Shown here piece by piece: positions 34,591-45,739 of a stretch of DNA of 64,000 bases (its first letter is position 1; every line of letters begins with the position of its first letter). Below the pieces are notes generated by a model that was given only the letters and a program-made list of their open reading frames with translations, made no database searches and was not told the DNA's origin. The DNA is from Hemerocallis citrina (Eukaryota > Streptophyta > Magnoliopsida > Asparagales > Asphodelaceae): contig CM030367.1 of the NCBI GenBank assembly GCA_017893485.1, positions 86,000,853-86,064,852 on the forward strand, given 5' to 3'. The translations under genes and the position numbers were made by a program.

Positions 34591-35523
34591 CTTAACCATT
34601 GTGGTCACCTCTCCAAGTATAATAAGAAGGACAAGGTTGAGAATTCCTAGGCTCGAGGCATAGAAAGATCCGGTGTCCCCAAGACTCGAAATCTATGACC
34701 ATTTTCCATTCCATCCTTGGTGGACCTGTGGACGGGGAGTCTAACTCCTCCCGAAAGGCATTCGTTCAGGAGTTTCAGTTCATGACCCCATCCCCCCACC
34801 CCTCAGCTTTGGGGTCCCATTAACTTTCTCTGACAAATATCTAAAAGGTGTCTGAACACCTCATTACGTTGCACTAGTAATCAACATCTCCATAGCGAAT
34901 CACGAAATGTGTCGCATCTTGGTGGACTACAGAAGCTCGGTGAACATCCTATTCATAGAAGCATTTGAAGGCCTCAAGCTCTCCAAGGACCGTTTGAAAC
35001 CCGCTGAGTACACCCTCCATGGGCTCTCCGAGTTGCAGTCTAGATTGAAGGAATTGTCAACCTCGATGTGACTGCAAGGAGAGCCCAAACTACCCGGACC
35101 AAGGCCATGGACTTTGTGGTCATCAATGTGAAGGCTGCTTATAACACCATCATCGGCCGTCCCAGCCTAGCAGCACTTCTTGTTGTCACTTCGGTCTTCT
35201 ACATGAAGATAATGTTTCCTACATCAACGAGAGTAGGAAATTTTAAAGGAAGCCAAGATGCATCTCGAGCATATCACACAGCCATAATGGGGGGGCTCGG
35301 CCTCCCCCTCGATACCGAAGAACTCCCTCAAGAGAGGAGTCAAGTTGACTTCGATCCCATGGATGAACTAGAAGAGATCCCCTTCTCCAAAGAAGATCAG
35401 TCCAAGTGTTTTCGAGTAAGCCAATCTCTCCTCCACCGAATCAAAGAACAACTCGCTAGTTACATCAGAGAGAACCCGAACTTGTTCGCTTGGACTACTC
35501 CCAAAATGCTTGGCATCTCATAA
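34591..35523 (+). pseudogene. Protease region of element A (broken)
   Basis: Continues A's pol after F. The aspartic protease is recognisable from FGVPLTFSDKYLKGV, LVINISIANHEMCRILVD and LSKDRLKPAEYTLHG (about 34810-35030). The catalytic D(T/N)GSS motif reads DYRSS, so the glycine is lost and the enzyme would be inactive even without the stops. From 35068 an open frame of 151 codons holds the linker toward RT (VVINVKAAYNTIIGRPSLAAL). It ends at 35523. Confidence 0.85.
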
Positions 35524-36480
35524 AACTTGATTATACACTGCCTAAGTGTGAATCTAGATGTCAATCCGGTCCAACAAAAGCTTCGCAAGTTCACTCCCAA
35601 CATGCAACAAGCAGTCAAGGAAGAGGTCTACAAACTCCTAACCGCTCTGCTTCATCCAAGAAGTAAGCTATCCTGAGTAACTGTCCAATGTAGTCATGGT
35701 AAAGAAACCGAATGCCAAGTGGAGGATTTGCATCGACTTTACCAACCTGAATAAAACATGCCCAAAGGACCCCTTTCATCTTTCGAGCATTAATGCCTTG
35801 ATTGACGCCGAGTGCAGACATGAGATCCTAATCTTAATGGATGCTTTCTTGAGATACAATTAGATCTAAAATGTTCCCTCCTGACATTCTGAAGACGTCA
35901 TTCATCACCTACTAAGGTCCCAATTATTATCGGGTCATGCCCTTCGGGCTAAAGAACGCAGCGGCCACTTATCAGCGGCTATTAAACAAAGTCTGCAAGG
36001 AAACGATTGTCTAAAACATGGAAGTCTATGTAGACGATGTGTTTATTAAGAGCCTCAAAAAAGAAGTCTACATTTGCGACCTCCAAGAAGCCTTCGATGT
36101 CATGTGAAGACACAATATGAGGTTGAACTCCTCAAAGTGCGCCTTCGGGTCTCCTCGAGGAAGTTCTTGGGGTTCATGGTTAGCCATAGGGTGATCAAAG
36201 CCAACTTAGGGAAGATCTGATCCAAACACGACATGTCTGCTCCGTCCAATATCAAAGAAGTCCATAGGGTGGTCAAAGCCAACCCAAGGAAGATTCGAGC
36301 CATACTCGACATGTCTCCTCCATCCAATATCAAAGAAGTCCACAAGCTTACAGGGCATCTCGCCGCCATCAGTCGCTTCCTCACCAAGTCTAGAAAGAAG
36401 TGTATCCCTTTTATCCAAAGCTCTTCGAGGATCAAAGGGCTTTTAGCGAGGGCAAGCGCAGCAAGAATCCTTTGAACAGC
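35524..36480 (+). pseudogene. Reverse transcriptase of element A (broken)
   Basis: RT copies element RNA into DNA inside the particle. Visible blocks are VMVKKPNAKWRICIDFTNLN with CPKDPF (about 35692-35770), ILMDAFLRYN followed by a TAG where other Tat elements have Q, and YRVMPFGLKNAAATYQRL (about 35930-35985). The active-site box YVDD is at 36027-36038. The connection region (LTGHLAAISRFL, about 36345-36385) follows a 26-codon duplication. Stops fit CAG/CAA to TAG/TAA transitions. Confidence 0.87.
36189..36345 (+). repeat. 78-bp in-frame tandem duplication in A's RT region
   Basis: Two copies, marked by GGGT(G/A)(G/A)TCAAAGCCAAC at 36189 and 36267 and by CAATATCAAAGAAGTCCA in each, are 78 bp apart. 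The unit corresponds to 26 codons (KANPRKIRAILDMSPPSNIK core). Tat elements normally carry this block once, so this is a local duplication. The first copy has a stop. Confidence 0.75.
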
Positions 36481-37320
36481 ACAAGGTGTATCTCACCAAC
36501 CCTCCACTTCTAAGCAAGTCCGAGCCGAGAGAGGTGCTCTAGCTCAACCTAACCACCTCAGATTAGACCCTCAGTGTCGTCTTGTGAGGGAAGAATGCAG
36601 GGTCCAAAAAGTGTTGTACTATATGAGCAAAGTACTTCATGATGTCGTGCTTAGTTATTCTAAGATGGAGAAGATGACATATTCTCTAATCACGGCCGCT
36701 CATAAGCTTCGCCCTTAATTCGAAGCGCACTCCATCCTAGTCTGCAGCGATCAACCTCTCAAGCGGTACTCCAACAGCTAGAGAACTCTAGGTGACTCAT
36801 GAAGTGATCCAACGAGTTAATCCAGCATGACATTGGCTAGTGATTGAAGACAGCTATCAAGGCCCAAGCCTTAGCCCGAATTCATCGTAGAGAGCACTAT
36901 CCCCGATCCCCTCGAGGAATTTGAGCCCCCAATCATATATGTCAAAGTTTCGCTTGTGCCAAAGGAAGTAGGGCTGGGGTCATCCTACTCGGCCCTGATG
37001 AGTTGGTTCTTTAATACTCACTTCGCCTCAACTTTTGAGCCTCCAACAATGAAGCTGAATATGAGGTGTTGATTGACGACCTCCTTCTAGCTTGAAAAGC
37101 GGGGGCCCAAATGATCAAAGCATTCGATGACTCCTGGTTGGTGGTAAGCCAAATCCGAAGAGACTATCAGTTCAAAGATGACCGTATGATCAAGTACATA
37201 GCCCATGCCAAGAAACCCATAGTTACATTCTGGGAAGCCAAAGTCACTTGCATCCCCCGCGAGGAAAATAAGAAAGTAGATGCCCTCTTTAAGTTAGCCA
37301 CATCTTCCTTCTAAGGAGTA
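36481..37320 (+). pseudogene. RNase H region of element A (broken)
   Basis: Removes the RNA strand during reverse transcription. The N-terminal part is very decayed. The last part is clear in the frame 37111-37314: DSWLVVSQIRRDYQFKDDRM and IPREENKKVDALFKLA match the C-terminal RNase H block of Tat elements (the D of VDAL corresponds to the usual ADALAKL). Several stops precede it. Confidence 0.75.
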
Positions 37321-38640
37321 GATCACATAGTACTTAGTGAGGTCTTACCCAAGACAACCATCAAAGAGGAAGCTATGGAACTTATGGTCATCATTCCCCA
37401 AACATCTGTGGAAAGCTAGATGAAACCTTTGATCAACTTCCTTGACAGGGAATCATCCTTGTAGATCCCAAAGGAAGTAAGGAATATCCGAGTAAGAGCT
37501 GAAAGAGACATACTTATGGAAGGAATCTCGTACAATGCCCTTATACCCTAATAGATAGCCGACCTTACTTACGATGACTATCCTCTGAGGAGGCCAAGTA
37601 TGCTCTCAGAGTAGTGCATGATGGAGTTGGCGGTGGCCACAAGGGCGTGAGGTCCCTTGCTCAGAAAAATCTTTAACCATGGGTATTATTGGCCCTCGCT
37701 CCTCGATGACACTCGAGAATATGTTAGCCGCTACGTCCCATGCCAAAGGATCTCCCGGTCAAGCGGCTACCCCAAGCCGAACTAAGTTCCATGTCAAGTC
37801 CGATCCCCTTCACCATGTAAGGAATGGATCTACTCGAGCCATTCCCCCCATTGACGGGACAAAGGAACTTTATAGAGTGGATTGAAGCTGAACTGCTGGC
37901 CACTATCACTGAACATAAGACTTATAAATTCCTTTGGAAGAACATTGTCTGCAAGTTTGGGATCCCTCAGATCCTTGTCACCGACAACGGAACTCAATTC
38001 ACCGCCAAGAGATTTCGCACCTTCTGCTTTGATCTGGGGACCAAACAATGTTTCTCATCCACCTGGCATTCCCAAACCAATTATCAAGTTGAGAATGCCA
38101 ACAGGAAGATCATTGATGGCCTCATGAAGAGGCTCAATGAAGATCCTAAGGGACTATGGGTCGAGGAGTTCCCAGGTGAACTCTGGTCCTACAGGACCAA
38201 GAAAAGGACCTCGACAAAAGAGTCTCTGTTCAACCTCACCTTCTGGTCCGAAGCTTTAATTCCTTTAGAAGTTTGGACTACCATCTCCTCGCCTCCTCAC
38301 ATTCAACAAAGAACATAACTCGAATGATCTATGTAGCAACCTACTTGTTGAAGAGATTTGTGAGAAATCCGCATATGGAGACAGATCTATCTATAGTGGG
38401 TGGAAAGGTTCTACAACAAGAAGGTTCAGCTTACAAACTTGAAAGAAGACATCCTAGTCCTGAGGGAACATAAAATCTCTGATCCACTAAAAAGGTAAAA
38501 CTCGCTCCTAACTGGCAGGACTTTACAAGGTTTCCAACATCGTCTGCCCAGAAGCTTATTGACTTGAAGACCTAAGGGAAAAGAAGATATCAAGGACTTG
38601 GAATGCTAAGCATTTGATGAAGTTCAACGAGGGTGCTTAA
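37321..38640 (+). pseudogene. Integrase of element A (broken)
   Basis: Inserts the cDNA into the genome. The zinc-binding N-terminus is fragmentary (HKGVRSLAQKI region near 37640-37670). The catalytic core is in the frame 37824-38318: MDLLEPFPPLTGQRNF supplies the first Asp, LVTDNGTQFT the second (residue 54) and NYQVENANRK the Glu (residue 90), the last two 35 residues apart as expected. About ten residues usually found between GQRNF and WIEAE are missing. The end (NAKHLMKFNEGA, stop at 38640) matches the usual Tat pol terminus. Confidence 0.85.
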
Positions 38641-38784
38641 TGCCCTCTGCTAGATTTGTAAGATTTGTAATAAGATCGACATCTATTATAGTCAAAGCAT
38701 GTAGTAAAGGCTAGCCAATGCAGCTACTTAGGTTATTGTTATTTTTTAATAAAAAATTCATCATTTCTTTTGTTTATTCTTTGT

Positions 38785-39480
38785 ACTGTCTGCTAACTCT
38801 TAAACAACGTTTGGAGTCCGACTCTTCCATAGAGTTGCTCCCACAACTCGCTAACTCTTAAACAACAAGTTCGGAGTCCAACTCTTCCCTAGATGCTCCC
38901 TCAACTCAGTACTCTTAAATAGCAAGTTCGGAGTCCAACTCTCTCTGGAAATGGCTCCCCATAGCTCGCAAACTCTTAAACAACAAGTTAGGAGTCCAAC
39001 TCTTCCCTAGAGCTACTCCAACAAATCGCTAACTCTTAAATAGCACGTTTAGAGTGAAACTCCTCCCTAGAGTAGTAACTACAACTTGCTAACTCTTAAA
39101 CAGCAGGTTCGAAGTCCAACTCTTCCCTAGGCTTAGTGCTCGATCTGTCGTTTGAGCACCGCACAAAAAATTTGCATAAACTCCGAAGGCTCAATGTTCG
39201 GCCTGTTGTTAGAGCACCTTACAAAGAATGCACCTATCACCTAGGCTGGGTGCTCGACTCGCCATTCACGCACATCACAAAGAATGCACCCAACACCTCG
39301 GCCTATTGTTAGATAACCTCACAAAAAATGCGTTTATCACCTACGCTTAGTGCTCGACTCATCATTTGAGCACCTCACAAAGAATGTGCTTATCTCCTTG
39401 GCTCGGTGCTCGACTTGTCATATGAACACCTCGTAAGAAATAAGCCTAATTGCCTATGCCCGACACTCGGCTTGTTGTTC
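38785..39480 (+). repeat. Post-pol tandem arrays of element A, about 59-bp period
   Basis: First array: CTAACTCTTAAACAAC(A)AG units at 38793, 38851, 38907, 38969, 39029 and 39089, each with GGAGTCCAACTCTTCCC and a CTCCCACAACTCG end. Second array (about 39125-39480): units of the same length built on GGTGCTCGACTTGTCGTTTGAGCACCTCACAAAGAATGC-type sequence split in two blocks. Hypervariable repeat-bearing 3' regions are known for Tat-lineage elements. Confidence 0.82.
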
Positions 39481-40121
39481 GAGCTAGGAGCTCGGCTCAT
39501 CCCTCGAATTGCTTTAACTTTCTGCTAACTCTCGAACAGCGTGCTAAGAGCCCGGTCTATCCTTGTAATAGCCACACGACTCATCGGCACTTAAACGATC
39601 AATCACAACACAAAGGAAGCAAGAGTCGAGACAAAAGTGAGTTAAACCTTTATTTCAAATTGATATCCCAGTACAAGTTCAGAAGCTAAATGCATCAAAA
39701 TTTGAAAATTTTACAAGTTCCCTCCCTCTAGTTCATCTTTGACCACTCGGGCGAGGGACACTTCGATAAAGAGACACATCTTGTTTGTAAAACCTCCTCG
39801 CCTGAGAAACTTCACCTCAACCACCTGAACTGTCCGAGCGAGGCGTTAACCTTGCTGAATGAGCCTGGATGTCGCGGTTGTAAGGATGCAGCTCTCTCTT
39901 GGTCAAAGCCAAGATTGATGTCCATACCACTATAAACTGAGCATCCCCAGGATTCCTCGGCACCGCTCGAGCATTTAAGATTAGCTCCCTAGCCATCTTT
40001 CCCAGACCACCGCTACTAGGATGGGGAGTACTTCGCGTTTCCAACCCTACAAACCTCGCCTTCAAGCGATAAATCTACAGATCCTTCTTAGGGATCAATT
40101 CCCTAAGGAGAACTTCCCCAC
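39481..40121 (+). other. Noncoding post-pol sequence of element A
   Basis: No recognisable protein. It carries further diverged CTCGGCTCATC/CTAACTCTCGAACAGC phrases from the neighbouring arrays up to about 39560, then unique sequence. A short minus-strand frame at 39817-40065 could be the decayed tail of the antisense ORF. Confidence 0.5.
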
Positions 40122-43100
40122 CTAGAATCCTCTCCCTCGGAATCCTTTCCCCTGACGAGCGAGGGCGCGCCCAACAACCAAGATAAGCCTCCCAAAGATG
40201 AGCACTACCACTTTCTTCAGACATTCTCGCTCGAGTGTGATCTCTTGCAAATCATCGCGAAGGTGAATGATCGCAGTGTCCTTCTCAATTAACACCTCCT
40301 TCAAACTCCCTAAGACGAGCGAACTCAAAGTCTCTCTCAACTAGCACTTTCTTTAGACATTCCTGCTGGAGTGTAATCTCATGCAAATCGTCGCAAAGGT
40401 GAATGATCTCAGCGCCCTTCTCGATGAACACCTCCATCAGATTTTCCTTTTCGAGCGTGGCCCTGTGAAACCACCCGCAAAGAAGAGCAATCTCAGCGTT
40501 CTGAAGATCCCCTTCGTTGACACAACGATCTGTCAACGTGAACGAAGAAGTTACAATACAAAAATACTTAGCTTCGACTTGGTGAAGTATAAAAAGAGCC
40601 AGGGGTTCGACACAAAAACTTGCACTCAATAATTTGACATAAAAATATTTTTCATTAATCGAAGAAAAAATACATAGCGGTGGCCAGTCCGCGGTTTGGC
40701 AAAATTACAAAATAAAAAGGTAAATTTGAGCAACGATATCAGGGGAGCACCTCGTTACCCACTGTGGGAGGTTCGCTCGATTCTGGCGGCTCCGAGGTGT
40801 TCTCCTCCTTACCCCCCCTTAAGTCACCCTCCTCCGACCTGCTCCAGCTCATCTCGGGGGCCATGACCTCAAGGCCTACTTGGAGGTTGTAGTTGTACCC
40901 TGCACCACTGAATCTGGCAACCCACTCCTCGACGTCCGCCAAGGCCTTTTTGTAGCCCTAATCTTGGGTGCTTGGGCACAGAGAAGCATGTGCAGAGCCT
41001 CAGTACGGACCTTCGCCATCTCGTCCTTCTTCACCTCCTCCCACTTCGCCTTCTCCGCCAGTAGCTTCTCCCTCTCGACCCTGAGCGAGCCGACCTCTAG
41101 CTCCAGCACCTTCTCCCTCTTCATAGAATCGGGCACCTTTTGGGTATCTAGGCATTCCTTCATGACCCTCAAGATTCTGCCTCTCAGTAGCTTCGTGTCA
41201 TAATAGTATTACCCCTTCATATTGGCACCATGAAGAGTGGCCTACAAAGAACAGCCTTAAACACTTAGCAAAATAATCGAGAAAAACGAGCATGGTGGAG
41301 GGATTGTTTATGTACCACTATGTCGGACCAAGTCCATTTGAGGTAGCTGGAATGAAGGTCTCGATCACCAACTTAGTTCAGTTCCGGACAGGGGATAAGT
41401 TGTCAACCACCTCGACCGTGACCCTCGACTCGGTTATCGAGTCTGTGAGGGTCACCTTCCAGTCAGGATGGGTGGTCGACTCCGTCTTGGTGGGGAGGGC
41501 CATGCTAACTTGGGGGTGAATTCAGGAAGCGGGGAATGGACCAGGTCGGTGGCAGCAAGAGCAGTGGGACTCGGCGACACCCTGGTCAGTTCAGGGAATC
41601 TCACTGAATCATTTCAGAAAACCCATGTTTTTCACTTGAACCCACTTTTCAAAGGGAGGCAAGCGATGCTCACTTCACGGTTGGATAGATTGTACATAAA
41701 TTTCTACTCTAGCATCCCCTCGAAGGGAAAAGGATAGGCTTTTTCAGCTGCTTTACTCCTAGGTTTGGGAAAGGCAGCAAGCTCAACTTACTTATAGGGC
41801 GAGGAAAGGACAAGAAAGTCGAGTAAGGGTAGGTCCCCGAGGTTGGGGACATAAGTCACGGTTTCTTTCGTTTTAGTACTATCTAATTGCTAGGCTGAGA
41901 AGCACTCTTAAATGGGTCAAGAAACTACTACTTTGTCCAACATTCGCTAATCAAAGTTGTGTCAATCCGCCATAACTGACGGCAAGAAAGCAGCAAGGAA
42001 AGACAGAACAGCTATGGAATTGGCTCATCATTGCATCTTGTTGTCATCCTAGGCACCAGGTTTCAATCCTTGTTGAAGCATGAGAAACCATCCCATATAA
42101 TTGGCTCATCCTTATCCTTGCGAGGGATAAGTCATGTCAGGAAGGCAGTAACATGGAAAAAAGGAAGAAATAGTTCTCTAAAACTTAATAAAGAGGGCTT
42201 CTGTTCCATGAAACCTAAGATGTTCAAGTAAGAGATACTAGTTAACAACTATTAGTGTCCTAGAAGTCATACCTTCAGGAATGAGCCACCACCGTTGTCT
42301 TTAAAGACCAGGAGGAGTCAGGCACCACTCGCCTCTTGCAACTCTTCGGCTTGTCGAAGAGCCTTTTGTTACTGAGCTCGACCCTACGAGTAGCGATCTC
42401 CTCTTAGCTGGTCATTTATACGAAAAAGATAGATAAGTTTAGAAGAATCTAAATATTTACAAAAAGGCATGAAAAAAGGACATAATAGGGTTCATCGAAC
42501 TCAAGCCCCATTTGACCATATGCTTCTCCTTTAACGACGGCCAAATCCCCAACCCCCCCGGCAAAATATACGCTCAAAACCTCCAACTCCCCCTTGCCAA
42601 ACTCCTTACTATTGGGAGGTTTCTTGCTCCCAGGCAATAATTCCCATGCCCAATTTGTACGGATGTCCCAAGGTTCGACGCAATGAACCAAAAAATATTT
42701 TGATTTCCAATCCTTTATGGAGTCGGGCTACCCCTGGACTACACGTTTCCCGATCTGAGGGGAAAAACAGTACTGACCCCTGGAGACTCTGAAAATGAAA
42801 ATCCCAAAACACCGGCAGAAGAACTTGATGTTTGGCGACACCTCTGCTATTTCGCTCAGTATGATGAAAACACTAAGTGCTTCCAAGAATTGGGACATAG
42901 TTGCATCGATCTTAACCCAAACTAGTTGAGCACATCTTTAACAAAGGGATGGAACGCGTCGAAAGGAAAAATAAAAAAACCAGGAATGAGGGAGTCAATG
43001 TGTTGGATCCTGCGGCCAAGGAGGAATAACTCATACGTCATCGGGATGAAGAAGACATTCTCAATAACTAAGAGCTCCACCTTTGATAGGATGTTCTTGG

Positions 43101-43218
43101 TACGATCCTCCTCAATCAGAGCACGACCAGGCAAGGGAGGTCGAGGTCCATATTGAACCAAATCCTGGAGACCCTCGGAACATATCCGGACCAAAAATAG
43201 GGTCAGTGTAAAGGCCAA
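40122..43218 (-). pseudogene. Antisense ORF of Tat element A (Transposase_28-like), broken
   Basis: Tat-lineage elements often carry an extra ORF antisense to gag-pol between pol and the 3' LTR. Here the minus strand from 43218 encodes FFIPMTYELFLLGRR, GFFIFPFDAFHPFVKDVLN, a stop, then RSMQLCPNSWKHLV; the HPFV...PNSW arrangement matches the plant family once labelled putative gypsy-type transposon (Transposase_28). Downstream pieces at 42812-42449 contain WELLPGSK and a Pro/Gly-rich part. The segment 41172-40285 encodes Glu/Lys-rich coiled-coil sequence (REKVLELEVGSLRVEREKL; KKVLVERDFEFARLREFE). It is broken by stops and shifts. Role unknown, also in the family; the family assignment is from motif order only. 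Confidence 0.7.
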
Positions 43219-44029
43219 GCTCTATACCGTCTTTCGGTAAGTTCTCAATGGGCTCCTCCTTCATCGAGTTCTCTAATGGGAAGACCAACTATCATTTCAC
43301 CTTCCTCTTCGACTCCTTAGGACATAGGAGACTATTTGGATCTCGCCTCCCCTACGGTAGCCAACATCTGGACCTCACCCTCCTCCACGGACACTACCTC
43401 AGTCTCTCCTTCCTCCATCTGCTCGGAAGACACCTCCTGCACCTGCTTGGAGGACACCTTTTCCACTTTCTTGACATCACCTCCAACTGTTCGGACACCC
43501 ACTCAGCTTCATTGTCTCCTCTGCCCAACAAAGAGACTGATTCATTTGACTGGATCCTAGAATCTGTTTTAAATTAAAAGTTACCTAGGTGAAAGAAACG
43601 ACGACTTAACGACGAAAAGTTGCCAAAAAAGTCATTGGAATAAAAGATCTAGAGAGAGAAAGGATAAAGAGAAGAGAAAAACTCTGCGCTGATCTTAAAA
43701 GAGTAGAAGTGAAATAAAGAGTAGAAGTGAGAAATGATAAGTTGGTGGGGGATTTATAGAGGGAGAGGAGAAAGGAATCTCAAAAGGCACCTCGATAACT
43801 GCAATGGTGACGTTGTGCAGTTTCCATCGCCTACTTGTCACCTATCCAATGGCGTAAACCTAAAGGGCAAGTGGACACCTTGATAACTGCATAAGTGACA
43901 TGGCACAACTCCATCACTTACCTGTCATTCCACCAAGTGGTGGAAGCTAAGAGACAAAGAGGACCAAGCGTGTAAAGATTTCTTAAATTCAGAAGTTTGC
44001 CCAACCAAATCCCTAGCAGTCTCCATTGT
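43219..44029 (+). other. Noncoding part of element A between antisense ORF and repeats
   Basis: Contains a Ser/Thr-rich pyrimidine stretch (43370-43560), read antisense as acidic Glu-rich sequence, probably the N-terminus or leader of the antisense ORF. Two similar segments follow around 43790-43950 (ACCTCGATAACTGCAATGGTGAC and ACCTTGATAACTGCATAAGTGAC types). No other gene recognised. Confidence 0.5.
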
Positions 44030-44275
44030 CATTAGCTCGGCGCTCAACCATTCGTTCAAGCACCTCGCAAGAAATGAGCAAAATCTCCACATGTTCCGTG
44101 CTCGGTCTTTCGTTTGTTCACCTCAGAAGAAATGCGCACAATCTCCTTAGGCTCAGTGCTCGACTTGTTATTAGAGCACCTCATAAGAGATATCTTATAG
44201 GTTCGGTGCTCGATCAAACCAAGACCCCATGGGTTTGCTGCTCGATGTGTCGTTCAAGCACCCTAGCAAAAGCAG
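44030..44275 (+). repeat. Second copy field of A's 59-bp GCTCGA repeat
   Basis: Four to five diverged units (GGCGCTCAACCATTCGTTC, GTGCTCGGTCTTTCGTTTG, GTGCTCGACTTGTTATTAG and others) match the array at 39125-39480 and lie on the other side of the antisense ORF. Confidence 0.75.
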
Positions 44276-44565
44276 GCCACAAGGGCCCTCGGATCTCCCC
44301 AAAATTCGGGCCCACATCTTGTTTTATATTTAAATTCCAGAAAATAATTATAAATCTGAAAAAAAAATAATTAAAATTCCAAAATATAATTAAAATTTTG
44401 ATTAAAAATTCTAGAAATTCAGGAAAATTTATTAGAATTTCTGTCAGAAAATTACTACCTAAAGAAGCCCCAAACAGAGCTCCAGACATCCCTGGAGGTC
44501 ACATGTGCTCTCATGATCGCCCAAAGTAAAACAAACTACTCCATGAAGGTTTATCCAACCTTCAA

Positions 44566-44578
44566 GAGTGGGGGGGAT
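44566..44578 (+). promoter_or_regulatory. Polypurine tract of element A
   Basis: GAGTGGGGGGGAT sits two bases before the 3' LTR start TGATATGAATAAAATCAG at 44581. Its position defines the internal/LTR junction. Confidence 0.85.
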
Positions 44579-44580
44579 TA

Positions 44581-44808
44581 TGATATGAATAAAATCAGAG
44601 CCGTATGATCTCAGCACACATCTTAAAGCTTCTCAGGGGCAGTGCAATAATTTTCGAACAAACAGCAGGCCCACTAGAAGATCAACGGCTACTTTTAGTC
44701 CCATCTGCTTAGCCAGGTCCACAATCAACGCTTGCTTACATCCTAATAAAGAAGGAGTTTCAACTAATTACAGCTGTAAGTCAAATTACTCCAAATCAGG
44801 AAGTAGAG
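44581..44808 (+). repeat. 3' LTR of element A, interrupted or truncated after 228 bp
   Basis: Homologous to 11565 onward up to CCAAATCAGGAAG, then similarity stops where element B begins. The remaining roughly 410 bp are expected beyond B, outside the window, if this is a simple insertion. Confidence 0.8.
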
Positions 44809-44810
44809 TG

Positions 44811-45160
44811 CAAGGCATTAAACTCATTGTATGGAGCTAACGAGTTGTTGGTGGATCTCGAGCGAAGGGCAAGACATTTAACTCTTTGTATGGAGTGAAC
44901 GAGTTGTTGACAGAGCTCGAGTAAGGAGTACGGCATTGAACTCGTTTTATGGTGTTAATGAGTCATTGACTGAGCTCGTGCGAAGATCAAGGAATTGGAC
45001 TCATCGTATCCAGTAAACAAGTCTTTGACGGAGCACAAGCGGAGAGCAAGGCATTAAACAAGTTGTTTAGAGTTAACGAGTTTGGCAGAGCGCAAGCGGA
45101 GAGCAAGGCATTGAACTCATTGTTTGGAGCTGATGAGTTATTTTGACGAAGGAACTCGAG
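44811..45160 (-). repeat. 59-bp tandem array of element B, six units
   Basis: The marker CAAGGCATT starts at 44811, 44870, 44929, 44988, 45047 and 45104, so the period is 59 bp (last step 57). Units share AACTCATTGTATGGAGC, AACGAGTTGTTGA and GAGCTCGAGCG blocks. They are diverged by substitutions rather than length. Confidence 0.87.
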
Positions 45161-45739
45161 TGGTGCTTAAAGCGCTGAACTCATTTTGAGGGGAGAATGA
45201 GTTTTTTTAAAAGTGAAATCCTTTTTGTTTGTTCAGCGTCGAAGTGATTCCATTCTTCTCTTTGCTGACAAGTAGTCATGTACACTGAACAAGGCTGTTA
45301 GGGCATCGGGTTTGCTTTCCTTTGCAATACGCTGCGCTTGACAGAGTTCGGGTTTGTCCGTTTGTAAGGTGCGTTACACGGGACGGAGTTGGAGTTTGTT
45401 CAGGTGAAGGTGGTAGGAAAGACTTGGAGCTTGCCCACCTAAGGAAGACTTGTCTTGAATTTTATCGTCAATAGTTAAGGCAGTCTTGGGGAGCTGCTAG
45501 CTGGCAGGAGGCATGTGAGGAGTTTTGTAACTCTTAGGCGGAATATCCCCCTACTGTGTAGTCGAAAGGATGACTTGCCGGACATCTTGCTGTAAAGTGT
45601 TTGCATGACTTCTGTAGCGGCGCTTAGGCATGAAACGTAGACTCATTATAGCTTTGTAGTTGTAATGGGACTTCTTTTTATGAAATAAAAAAATATTTTA
45701 CATGTTGGTACCTTGTCCTGTGATCTGTCGTCTTCGCGG
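45161..45739 (-). other. Noncoding part of element B
   Basis: No protein similarity recognised on either strand. Loose repeats of TTGGAGTTTGTTC/GTTCGGGTTTGTCC type occur at 45320-45440. A candidate polyadenylation-like AT stretch lies near 45680-45700. Confidence 0.5.

Larger units (their letters stand above)
11565..44808 (+). mobile_element. Element A: decayed Tat-lineage Ty3/gypsy retrotransposon
   Basis: The order on the plus strand is LTR (11565-12204), Tat-type primer site, gag (to 13447, resuming 19232-19611), protease, RT, RNase H, integrase (34591-38640), a repeat-rich region with an antisense ORF (38641-44565), a polypurine tract, and the start of the 3' LTR (44581-44808). Insertions G, F and B interrupt it. 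Without G and F the visible part is about 12.5 kb. The genes carry many stops and frameshifts. LTR starts differ at roughly 9 of the first 95 bases by eye. The preceding 5 bases are TAATA; their partner would lie beyond B, outside the window. Confidence 0.88.

Noticed and set aside
40739..41203. Host gene with a coiled-coil protein on the minus strand
   Set aside because: Its position between pol and the 3' LTR of a Tat element and the HPFV/PNSW motifs upstream fit the antisense ORF of this lineage better than a host gene.
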